Below are positions 6,326 to 14,617 of a stretch of DNA of 19,079 nt, one piece after another. The first letter of the stretch is position 1, and each line of letters begins with the position of its first letter. The translations under genes and the position numbers were made by a program. This DNA comes from Bacillota bacterium (GTDB lineage: Bacteria; Bacillota; Bacilli; Alicyclobacillales; SLC66), in contig JAJZCJ010000026.1 in the NCBI GenBank assembly GCA_021846145.1, forward strand, positions 1 to 19,079. Reading direction: 5' to 3'. Below the pieces are notes generated by a model. It had not been told where the DNA came from. It saw only the letters and a list, made by a program, of their open reading frames with translations, and searched no databases.

Positions 6326-7456
6326 CTAACGATTCGCAATAGGCACGTAAGCACGGCGTTTAATTCCCAAATACTCCGCACGCGGACGAATTAAGCGGTT
6401 ATTGCGATATTGCTCAAGCACATGCGCTGTCCAGCCAGAGATTCTGCTAATTGCAAAAATCGGTGTAAACAGATGGATTGGAAATCCCATCATGTAATAC
6501 GTAGATGCGGAATAAAAATCCACATTGGGATTGAGATCCTTCAATTCCTTGACCACTTTTTCAACCACTTGGGAGATTTCGTAATATGTAGTATTGCCAT
6601 TGCGCTCTCCCATTTCTTTAGACATTTTGCGCAGGTGCGTGGCTCTAGGATCCTCGGTGTGGTATACGCGGTGACCGAAGCCCATAATTTTGTGCTTATT
6701 TGCCAGTGCGTTGCGAATCCAAGTTTCCGCATTGCCTAAGGAACCTATTTCTTTGATCATGAGCATTACTTGTTCATTAGCACCACCGTGAAGTGGACCT
6801 TTAAGCGTACCAACTGCAGACGTGATCGCAGAATAAATATCCGAAAGTGTGCCCGCCGTGACACGTGCTGAGAACGTGGAAGCGTTTAACTCATGGTCAG
6901 CATGTAGAATAAGTGCAATTTCAAACGACCTATTAGTCACATCATCTGGTTCATTTCCAGTCAACATATAAATAAAATTACCGGCAAGATTCAATGTGGC
7001 GTGTGGAGCAATTGCTTCCTGCCCATTTTTAAAGCGTTCAATCGCGGCCACCATGGTGGGAAGTTGCGAGACAAGGCGCGTGGCCTTACGAACACTAGCT
7101 TCATATGAATTATCTGTATCTTCCGCATCATACAAACCTGCTACTGACACCATTGTCCGTAACATTTCCATGGCATTTCCTGCTGCAGGAAGATCTTTCA
7201 ACGCATTTAACACCTTCGGATTGAGCGCTCGCTCAGCACGAAGCGATGAGACAAACTCATTTAATTGTACCTGAGTAGGTAATTCCCCATTCCAAAGCAG
7301 ATAGATCACTTCTTCAAAAGTACATCCTCCACTTATCAAATCATGGATATCATACCCGCGATAAACCAATCGGCCTTCTTCACCATCAATAAAACAAATC
7401 TCGGAAGTGGCGGCTACCACATCCTCTAGTCCAGCAGAGTATTGTGTTTCTGCCAT
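6326..7456 (-). CDS. citZ: Citrate synthase (2-methylcitrate synthase possible)
   Basis: Citrate synthase condenses oxaloacetate and acetyl-CoA at the entry of the TCA cycle. The 376-residue length fits the short type II enzymes of Bacillus. Visible catalytic and binding residues are His188 in HADHELNAS, His223 in GPLHGGANE, His262 in GFGHRVY and Asp313 in NVDFYSAS. The N-terminal GLEDVVAATSEICFIDGEEGRLVYRGY and the C-terminal RPRAEYLG are family phrases. Sequence alone does not separate it cleanly from a 2-methylcitrate synthase. AAGGAGG lies 8 nt before the ATG. It has its own promoter and follows liaR on the same strand. No isocitrate or malate dehydrogenase genes are present beside it. 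Confidence 0.93.
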   Translation of the reverse strand: MAETQYSAGLEDVVAATSEICFIDGEEGRLVYRGYDIHDLISGGCTFEEVIYLLWNGELPTQVQLNEFVSSLRAERALNPKVLNALKDLPAAGNAMEMLRTMVSVAGLYDAEDTDNSYEASVRKATRLVSQLPTMVAAIERFKNGQEAIAPHATLNLAGNFIYMLTGNEPDDVTNRSFEIALILHADHELNASTFSARVTAGTLSDIYSAITSAVGTLKGPLHGGANEQVMLMIKEIGSLGNAETWIRNALANKHKIMGFGHRVYHTEDPRATHLRKMSKEMGERNGNTTYYEISQVVEKVVKELKDLNPNVDFYSASTYYMMGFPIHLFTPIFAISRISGWTAHVLEQYRNNRLIRPRAEYLGIKRRAYVPIANR

Positions 7457-7512
7457 CTTAATTCCTCCTTGAGTGAATTTTCACATACATTTCAACGCAT
7501 GTTCATATGTTC

Positions 7513-7540
7513 ATTATACTACTACGTACAAATTTCACAA
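7513..7540 (-). promoter_or_regulatory. sigma-A promoter of citrate synthase gene
   Basis: TTGTGA (complement of 7535-7540), a 16-bp spacer and TATAAT (7513-7518) on the minus strand. Immediately downstream, TGAACATA and TGAACATG are adjacent 8-nt direct repeats in the early transcribed region. Confidence 0.65.
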
Positions 7541-7553
7541 CCTTGAATACCTC

Positions 7554-8192
7554 TTATACCAAGTCATCCCTAAACAAATCCCTTAGTGCATACACTGCCG
7601 CCTGCGTACGATCTTCCACGCCAAGTTTGGAAAATATGTTGCTCACATGAGTTTTGACCGTCTTGATTCCGATGAAAAGTTCTTCTGCGATCTCCTGATT
7701 CGACTTTCCTTGGCTGATCAGGTGCAAGACCTCTTTTTCTCGATCAGTTAATTCTGCAAATTTCGCACGGTTTTGCATGCCTTTTGCCATTGCCTGAACT
7801 GCTACTTGATCAAACGTCCCCTTTCCGATCATTGCTTTGCGAATCGCACTTATAATTTCATCAGGATCAGCTGTTTTTAATAAATAACCACTCGCTCCTG
7901 CCTCTATTGCAGGTAATGCGTGAGTAGAATCAATATAACTGGTGAGCACGATAACCTTTGCCTCTGGATCAACCCTTTTGATCTCTTTTAAAGTGGAAAT
8001 GCCATCCATCGGCTCCATCTGCAAATCCAGAAGCACAATATCTGGATGTTGCAACTCATACTGTTTCAGTGCTTCGTTACCTTCTGACGCCTCGGCAATA
8101 ATCTCAAAATCCGCTTCAAGTTCAAGTACCATGCGCAATCCTTTACGAACCACATGGTGGTCATCCACAATCAGAATTCTTATCGCGTCCAT
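7554..8192 (-). CDS. liaR: Two-component response regulator, NarL/LuxR family, LiaR-like
   Basis: The output protein of the envelope-stress system. The receiver domain (about 1-120) shows Asp10/Asp11, the phosphoacceptor Asp56 in VLLDLQM, Thr84 in VLTS and Lys106 in YLLKTA. The C-terminal LuxR-type helix-turn-helix begins with ELTDREKEVLHLISQGKSNQEIAEELFIGIKTVKTHVSNIFSKLGV (about 147-192). The 212-residue length matches LiaR/VraR. The start is the ATG at 8192, four bases after an unusually long G-run (AAGGGGGGGG). It is the last gene of a liaF-liaS-liaR operon, 12 nt after liaS. A palindrome upstream of liaF is a candidate autoregulatory site. Confidence 0.92.
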   Translation of the reverse strand: MDAIRILIVDDHHVVRKGLRMVLELEADFEIIAEASEGNEALKQYELQHPDIVLLDLQMEPMDGISTLKEIKRVDPEAKVIVLTSYIDSTHALPAIEAGASGYLLKTADPDEIISAIRKAMIGKGTFDQVAVQAMAKGMQNRAKFAELTDREKEVLHLISQGKSNQEIAEELFIGIKTVKTHVSNIFSKLGVEDRTQAAVYALRDLFRDDLV

Positions 8193-8204
8193 CAAGCCCC
8201 CCCC

Positions 8205-9293
8205 TTAAACAACACGCGGAATGATACATAGGATTTCTGTACCTTTACCAAGTTCACTCTTGATATATACACTTCCTCCAAGACCTTGCGCCCGCTCCTG
8301 AATGGAACGCAGACCCAGAGAAGTCCATTTGCCTTCCGTCGACGCGAATCCCTTGCCATCGTCCACTACACGTAACACCACGCGCGCATGCTCCACATTC
8401 AGATCTATTGTCACTGCCCGTGGTTCAGCATGTTTAAGTGCATTGACCATTGTTTCCTGCGCGATTAAAAAAAGGGCATCCTCGATGGCAGAATCGATCA
8501 TTTGCAGTTGATCATCTTCTGAAAACACACGAAATTCAATGTCGATGCCGGTACGGGAGGCCATTTCCGTTGCCAAGTCCTGCAATGCAGGAATCAGTTG
8601 ACGCGAATGAAGTTCAAGTGGCCGAAGTTCTAATAGCAACGCTCTCATTGCTCGCTGCGCATGTTTTGCCAATTGCTCAATCTCTGGCAATATTTGCAAC
8701 GCTTGGTCAGGGTTTTTATCACTGACTCTTGATGCCGTCGTGCTCAACATAGATAAGCCAAACAGTTCTTGGCTAACACGATCGTGTAATTCTCTGCGCA
8801 CCCGTTCTCGTTCACGCAGGACTGCGGCGGCTTCCCCACTTTTTTGCACTTCAACATGATGGCGAGCCGCTTCTTGCAATACTGAGACCTGATCATGCAG
8901 CCTTTCTGCCATCGAATTTAAGTTTTGGGCAATCATCGACAAGTCATCCGTACCCGACACATCCATCCGATAGCTTAATTTACCCGCTGCATAAAGTGCA
9001 CTGGCCTCCGCCACCATCGAAAGGGTGGACCGCATTTCCTTTGTTTCTTGAAAACTGATGATCACCGCGGCAATGCCAGCAATAAAAGCAGATAATACCA
9101 TTGCGGCTAATCCAATTAGAATCACGGCATTTTGCATAGGAATACTCGTTATATGCGCAAGCCAAGTTCCCATTATCCAAAGGTTTTGATGAACAACTAA
9201 CAGGGTGGCAAATAGTGCTGCAATACCTGTGCTGATCCACGCCACACGAAGTGGTATGCGAATAAATCTAGATGCCATATTTTGGCCGCTCAT
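8205..9293 (-). CDS. liaS: Sensor histidine kinase, LiaS-like
   Basis: A membrane sensor kinase of the HPK7/NarX-like class. Of 362 residues, two membrane helices (about 15-35 and 55-80) flank a very short extracytoplasmic loop. This is typical of intramembrane-sensing kinases. A HAMP region (about 80-133) with DDLSMIAQNLNSMAERL follows, then the HisKA_3 dimerisation box RERVRRELHDRVSQELF with the phosphorylated His170. The ATPase domain has the N-box ETMVNALKHA and G-box DDGKGF. The ATG overlaps the liaF stop by one base (TGATG), indicating translational coupling; the AAAAGGGTGA ribosome site lies in the end of liaF. Family function is response to lipid II-cycle antibiotics, held off by LiaF; the signal here is inferred. 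Confidence 0.92.
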   Translation of the reverse strand: MSGQNMASRFIRIPLRVAWISTGIAALFATLLVVHQNLWIMGTWLAHITSIPMQNAVILIGLAAMVLSAFIAGIAAVIISFQETKEMRSTLSMVAEASALYAAGKLSYRMDVSGTDDLSMIAQNLNSMAERLHDQVSVLQEAARHHVEVQKSGEAAAVLRERERVRRELHDRVSQELFGLSMLSTTASRVSDKNPDQALQILPEIEQLAKHAQRAMRALLLELRPLELHSRQLIPALQDLATEMASRTGIDIEFRVFSEDDQLQMIDSAIEDALFLIAQETMVNALKHAEPRAVTIDLNVEHARVVLRVVDDGKGFASTEGKWTSLGLRSIQERAQGLGGSVYIKSELGKGTEILCIIPRVV

Positions 9294-10054
9294 CAAATCA
9301 CCCTTTTAATTCGAACTTCCCCAGCCTTTAAATGAATGGAAATATCTACTTTTTTGTACGCTTCGTAGTAATCAGGAGACACATAAGTAAATTCAGGAAG
9401 CGAGACACCTTCTGATTTGCGTTCAAACACACGAATTTCCCCTGCAAATAACGTCACTTTAATGCTGACAGCAAGCCCTTCGGGAACGGCAATTCGCACT
9501 TCCCCAGCCCCACCATTGATCTCAATTGGCGTTACACCATCAGGAATAATTGCCGTCCCTAAGTTGATCCGCACCGTACCCGCCAACTGAGTTAAGAATA
9601 AGGGCTCTAATTTCCAAGGTTCATCCCCATAACGATAATCACCTATCTTTTTAACCCAGTCATCATTCACGTTTTTTTTTAGGTAATTCTTCCATCGCCG
9701 CTTGTTGGAATTCACCACAATCCGCACTGTGGAGATTCCTAACAAAGATGAACCCCCGATGTAGATTAGGATCAAGGCAAGGAACAAGAGCCATGGGTTA
9801 ATCAGGATCAGTCCAGGAACATGCAACCTTTGCAAGAGCATCACTACTCCGAAAAAAGTCAACAAAGTTGGCCAGAACACCCTTTTTTGTCCGCGCAGCA
9901 AATGACTAAAAAATTCCTCAAGTCCCCAAATTACAAACAAACTAGGCCAATAAATAGAAATTATTCGAGATACCGAATGAGACGATAACCCGATAGCCTG
10001 TAGCAACAGCAACACACCCAACACGGCAATAGCCACAGCAAAAGTACGTTTCAC
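9293..10054 (-). CDS. liaF: LiaF-like membrane regulator of envelope-stress response
   Basis: LiaF-type proteins inhibit the partner kinase LiaS in unstressed cells. The 253-residue protein has four membrane helices in its first 110 residues (about 4-24, 30-48, 60-77 and 83-105). A positively charged linker (SNKRRWKNYLKK) follows. The C-terminal soluble beta-rich domain (about 150-253) has repeated GEVRI/GEIRV/GTVRI strands, as in the cell-wall-active antibiotics response (DUF2154) family. The start is GTG at 10054, with AGGGGTGA about 6 nt upstream. It is the first gene of the operon, overlaps liaS by one base, and is divergent from lgt. Confidence 0.9.
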   Translation of the reverse strand: MKRTFAVAIAVLGVLLLLQAIGLSSHSVSRIISIYWPSLFVIWGLEEFFSHLLRGQKRVFWPTLLTFFGVVMLLQRLHVPGLILINPWLLFLALILIYIGGSSLLGISTVRIVVNSNKRRWKNYLKKNVNDDWVKKIGDYRYGDEPWKLEPLFLTQLAGTVRINLGTAIIPDGVTPIEINGGAGEVRIAVPEGLAVSIKVTLFAGEIRVFERKSEGVSLPEFTYVSPDYYEAYKKVDISIHLKAGEVRIKRVI

Positions 10055-10082
10055 GCTCGCTCACCCCTGTCTTCTTACGCTA

Positions 10083-10126
10083 TTTATATCGCATCTGGCG
10101 TTTCTTTACATCAGACTAAAGTCGGA
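10083..10126 (-). promoter_or_regulatory. Candidate LiaR-activated promoter of the lia operon
   Basis: The imperfect palindrome TCCGACT-TT-AGTCTGA (complement of 10111-10126; one mismatched pair) is centred about 41 bp upstream of the start predicted from the -10 box TATAAA (10083-10088). There is no recognisable -35. An activator site at -41 with a poor -35 is the usual arrangement for direct activation, fitting autoregulation by LiaR. The same site is centred about 51 bp upstream of the divergent lgt start. Confidence 0.45.
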
Positions 10127-10154
10127 TTCCCCTCAGGCTTCAACTGTGCAAATT

Positions 10155-10163
10155 TGGTACAAT
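10155..10163 (+). promoter_or_regulatory. Extended -10 promoter of lgt
   Basis: TGGTACAAT (10155-10163) is a TGnTACAAT extended -10 element with no good -35 at 17 bp. The predicted start is near 10170, 26 nt before the lgt ATG. Confidence 0.5.
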
Positions 10164-10195
10164 GGTCACAACGAACTGAATCAGGGAGGAAAATA

Positions 10196-11002
10196 ATGCA
10201 TCAGTATTGGTTTTTTATTGGCTCATTTCCAGTGCGTGCCTACAGCACGCTGTTTTTGCTCGCTTTTTTGTTAGGCATCGGGGTAAGTGTGTTTTTAGCT
10301 AAAGTAGAGGGGAAGCGCCATCTCGTCGATCATCTGTTGAACTTGGCACCCATTCTGTTCATCGGTGGGCTCATTGGTTCGCGCTTTTGGCAGGTGTTCT
10401 TTTTTGATTGGCAATACTACAGTGTGCACCCTGGTCAAATCATTGCCATCTGGAACGGCGGCTTATCCATACAAGGGGGTATCGTAGGTAGCCTGATCGC
10501 TGGGATCATCTATGTTCGCATCAAGCACCTCAGTTTTTGGGAATTAGCGGATCTCATGGCACCTGGACTCATCCTCGGACAAAGCATCGGTCGTGATGCC
10601 AACCTGATGAACGGTGATGCTTTTGGTTCGCCGACAGGCGGCCACTTTGGCCTTTTGTATCCCCAAGATACACTCGCATACGCCACTTATGGCAATAAGC
10701 CGTTGTGGCCTGCAGAAGTGTGGGAGGGGCAAGGGGATGTTATCATTTTTGCGTTGCTTTTAATTATTAAACAGTGGCGAATTCCCCGCGGATGGCTGTT
10801 TCTCATCGAAATGATCTTGTATAACTTGGAACGATTTCTACTGGAGATACTGCGTGGCGATAGTCCGCGGTTTTTATTTCACTGGGATGCCGCACAGTGG
10901 ACAAGCATACCCGTTATCGTTATCGCGTTAGCGTTGTTACCCCTGCTTGCTCGCATGGATAAAAAAAGAAAACAGGATGAAGCAACGATGGCCTCATCCT
11001 GA
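10196..11002 (+). CDS. lgt: Prolipoprotein diacylglyceryl transferase
   Basis: Lgt transfers diacylglycerol from phosphatidylglycerol to the lipobox cysteine of prolipoproteins at the membrane. The 268-residue product has about seven hydrophobic segments and the Lgt landmarks FPVRAYS near the N-terminus, WNGGLSIQGG (about 86-95), the signature region IGRDANLMNGDAFG (131-144) and LEILRGDSPRF near the C-terminus. Two departures stand out. Gln93 replaces the His of GGxxxHGG (His103 in E. coli), and the signature reads GRDANLMNGD where GRxGNFxNxE is usual. The conserved Arg133, Asn136 and Gly144 remain. The start is the ATG at 10196, behind GGGAGGAAAATA. An in-frame extension upstream runs into the promoter and is rejected. 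It lies divergent from liaF and ends in a terminator. Confidence 0.92.
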   Translation: MHQYWFFIGSFPVRAYSTLFLLAFLLGIGVSVFLAKVEGKRHLVDHLLNLAPILFIGGLIGSRFWQVFFFDWQYYSVHPGQIIAIWNGGLSIQGGIVGSLIAGIIYVRIKHLSFWELADLMAPGLILGQSIGRDANLMNGDAFGSPTGGHFGLLYPQDTLAYATYGNKPLWPAEVWEGQGDVIIFALLLIIKQWRIPRGWLFLIEMILYNLERFLLEILRGDSPRFLFHWDAAQWTSIPVIVIALALLPLLARMDKKRKQDEATMASS

Positions 11003-11011
11003 ACCTTGCTG

Positions 11012-11036
11012 CGGGTCACACTGGTGGCCCGTTTTT

Positions 11037-11038
<2 letters not shown>
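11012..11038 (+). terminator. Rho-independent terminator of lgt
   Basis: The stem CGGGTCAC/GTGGCCCG (one G-T pair) with loop ACTG is followed by seven T's (11032-11038). It slightly overlaps the 3' end of the convergent metY, whose stop is at 11037. Confidence 0.88.
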
Positions 11039-12513
<1,475 letters not shown>

Positions 12514-12542
12514 ATGTAAGTGCTATTCGGTTATGTGTGTAA

Positions 12543-12570
12543 ATTATCACAGATCATGAATTCCCGTCAA
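12543..12570 (-). promoter_or_regulatory. Promoter of the metY S-box transcript
   Basis: TTGACG (complement of 12565-12570), a 16-bp spacer and TGTGATAAT (extended -10 element; GATAAT at 12543-12548). Transcription would start about 20 nt before the S-box P1 helix. Confidence 0.65.
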
Positions 12571-12630
12571 GTATTATTTTAAATTTCATCAGCTATCGTA
12601 CAATGATACGGCAAGTTTCCTGAATGCGCC

Positions 12631-13593
12631 TCAGTTGCCAATCGCGATCATCCGGTCAATAGCCACCTTTGCCCGCTTGGAAATTTCATCCTCAACTGTA
12701 ATCACGAACTGCTGATCACGCAACGCACGTAACACCTTACTAAGCGTGATTTTCTTCATAAATGGACAAATGGCCTCAGGATTGGCTGGCAAAAAACGCT
12801 TCCCCTGATTTTGCTGCTCCAACTGATAAAGAATGCCCACCTCCGTCGCCACGATAAATTCTTCTGCCGATGAATTTTGCGCATGCTTGAGCATACCACC
12901 TGTAGACAGGATGCGCGTTCGCTGCACAGGCAGTGTCCCATCTGCGAACATATAGAGGTTAGAAGTGGAACAACCGCACTCTGGATGAACTAACAATTCG
13001 GCCTCTGGGTGCTGTTCCATCACATTTCCAAACTGATAAGGAGTAATCCCAGCATGCACATGACACTCCCCCATCCAAATGTGAAGGTTATCTCTGTGTG
13101 TCATTTTTTTCACATACGACCCTAAAAAAAAGTCAGGCAAGAACAGAATTTCTTGATCGTCAGGAATCGCCTGAACGACCGCTACTGCATTAGACGAGGT
13201 GCAACAATAGTCACTTTCAGCCTTGATTTCAGCAGGGGTATTCACGTAGGAAACCACCACAGCCTGAGGGTATTCTTGCTTCCATTCCCGCAGTTGTTGA
13301 ATTGTGATAGAGTCAGCAAGCGAACACCCTGCTTCTTGATCAGGGAGCAACACCATTTTGGTGGGATTTAAAATCACGGCCGTTTCTGCCATAAAGTGTA
13401 CGCCACATAAAACAATGGTATCTGCCTGTGCCTTACTCGCTTCTCTGGCGAGCGTCAAAGAATCGCCGACCACATCCGCAATATCCTGTATCTCTGGCAA
13501 TTGATAATTGTGGGCGAGGATCACCGCATTGCGTTGTTCTTTCCAATGCTGAATCTCCTGCACCATTTCCCTATCCATACTGGCGTTAGTCAT
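12631..13593 (-). CDS. nadA: Quinolinate synthase A
   Basis: NadA condenses iminoaspartate with dihydroxyacetone phosphate to give quinolinate, using a [4Fe-4S] cluster. The 320-residue product shows HNYQLPEIQDIADVVGDSL (about 28-46) and CGVHFMAETA (63-72). Cluster cysteines are likely Cys90 in QEAGCSLAD, Cys206 in HPECGC and Cys276 in AICPFMK. FLPDFFLGSYV and STGGMLKHA are also conserved. This is shorter than the roughly 350-370 residues of E. coli or Bacillus NadA but within the range of compact NadAs. GAGGGGATCAAGAT precedes the ATG at 13593. It is divergent from nadC-nadB, which supply the other two steps of de novo NAD synthesis. No clear terminator separates it from the metY promoter downstream. 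Confidence 0.95.
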   Translation of the reverse strand: MTNASMDREMVQEIQHWKEQRNAVILAHNYQLPEIQDIADVVGDSLTLAREASKAQADTIVLCGVHFMAETAVILNPTKMVLLPDQEAGCSLADSITIQQLREWKQEYPQAVVVSYVNTPAEIKAESDYCCTSSNAVAVVQAIPDDQEILFLPDFFLGSYVKKMTHRDNLHIWMGECHVHAGITPYQFGNVMEQHPEAELLVHPECGCSTSNLYMFADGTLPVQRTRILSTGGMLKHAQNSSAEEFIVATEVGILYQLEQQNQGKRFLPANPEAICPFMKKITLSKVLRALRDQQFVITVEDEISKRAKVAIDRMIAIGN

Positions 13594-13638
13594 ATCTTGA
13601 TCCCCTCATGTAGCAAACTCGACAGGCGCACAAAAAAA

Positions 13639-13669
13639 TATATACTAGTGTATATACACCTATATACTA
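13639..13669. promoter_or_regulatory. Candidate NAD-regulon operator between nadA and nadC
   Basis: The perfect 12-bp palindrome GTGTATATACAC (13648-13659) is flanked by two direct copies of TATATACTA (13639-13647 and 13661-13669) spaced 22 bp apart, about two helical turns. It sits in the shared 161-bp region of the divergent nad genes and overlaps a TATACT -10-like element for nadC. In Bacillus, the nad genes are repressed by NiaR (YrxA); I have not verified that this matches its motif. Confidence 0.45.
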
Positions 13670-13754
13670 TTCAATGTATCGAGGTTGGTTTTATGTGTCA
13701 AGACTTTTGCTTGTGTTTAATTTATTTTTAGCTTTCATATGGGGGTATCGGTCT

Positions 13755-14594
13755 GTGATCACAGCTGCAACCAAATCGCTAATCCACCTAGCCTTGGACG
13801 AAGACATTGGCTATGGGGATTGTACAACAGAGTTTCTCATTGATCGGGAGTTAACGGCGGAGGCATTGGTGCTGGTTAAACAACCCTCCAGAATAGTCGG
13901 CCTATCATTGATAGAGGCCGTTTTTGCCACCCTTGATCCTAGCGTCACCGTGACTCGTCTAGTGACAGAAGGTGCGGATATAAGTGCCGCCACGGCCGTA
14001 TGCAAACTGAGTGGGTCGGCAAGGTCGATTTTAACTGGCGAACGCACCGCGCTCAATTTTTTGGGTCGTTTATCAGGAATTGCCACACTCACACGAGATG
14101 CGGTGGCGCAGCTTGCAGGCACTAATGCCAAGCTACTCGACACACGAAAAACCACCCCTGGATGGCGAACGCTGGAAAAATACGCTGTTCGCATGGGCGG
14201 GGGATTCAATCACCGATTCGGACTATTTGACATGGTGCTGATCAAGGATAACCACATTGCCCTTAGCGATGGCATTGCCGCAGCCGTTCGCAAGACACAA
14301 ACGCTGGCCGGTCCCGCCCGCAAAATCGAGGTGGAAGTGGAAACGCTTGAGCAGTTGCGAGAAGCCGCAGCCGCACAGGTCGACATGATTTTGCTTGATA
14401 ACATGGATATTTCTACGATGCGTCAGGCCGTGTTGATCATCAATGGACAAATACCACTTGAGGCTTCCGGAAATATGACACTCGAACGACTGCCAGAGGT
14501 GGCCAATACCGGCGTCGACTTCATTTCCATGGGCGCGCTGACACATTCTGCAGTGAGTAGAGATGTCGGTTTGGACATTTCCTTCACCAACTGA
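13755..14594 (+). CDS. nadC: Nicotinate-nucleotide pyrophosphorylase (carboxylating), QPRTase
   Basis: NadC converts quinolinate and PRPP to nicotinate mononucleotide, CO2 and pyrophosphate. The 279-residue product has the family core: GDCTTEFLI (about 21-29), the long signature LLDTRKTTPGWRTLEKYAV followed by GGGFNHRFGLFDMVLIKDNH (about 128-167), EVEVETLEQL, DMILLDNMD and LEASGNM. The start is GTG at 13755, with GGGGG nine bases upstream. This gives normal length and an N-terminus leading directly into the first conserved helix. A longer in-frame extension to 13674 would add an odd hydrophobic leader and overlap the operator, so I reject it. nadB follows after 23 nt in the same operon. Confidence 0.94.
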   Translation: MITAATKSLIHLALDEDIGYGDCTTEFLIDRELTAEALVLVKQPSRIVGLSLIEAVFATLDPSVTVTRLVTEGADISAATAVCKLSGSARSILTGERTALNFLGRLSGIATLTRDAVAQLAGTNAKLLDTRKTTPGWRTLEKYAVRMGGGFNHRFGLFDMVLIKDNHIALSDGIAAAVRKTQTLAGPARKIEVEVETLEQLREAAAAQVDMILLDNMDISTMRQAVLIINGQIPLEASGNMTLERLPEVANTGVDFISMGALTHSAVSRDVGLDISFTN

Positions 14595-14617
14595 ATTCTG
14601 GGAGGTTGCGTATCGCC

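Noticed and set aside
13674..13754. N-terminal extension of NadC by 27 residues
   Set aside because: It would overlap the operator region and add a hydrophobic leader not found in NadC. The GTG at 13755 with an SD gives the normal length.
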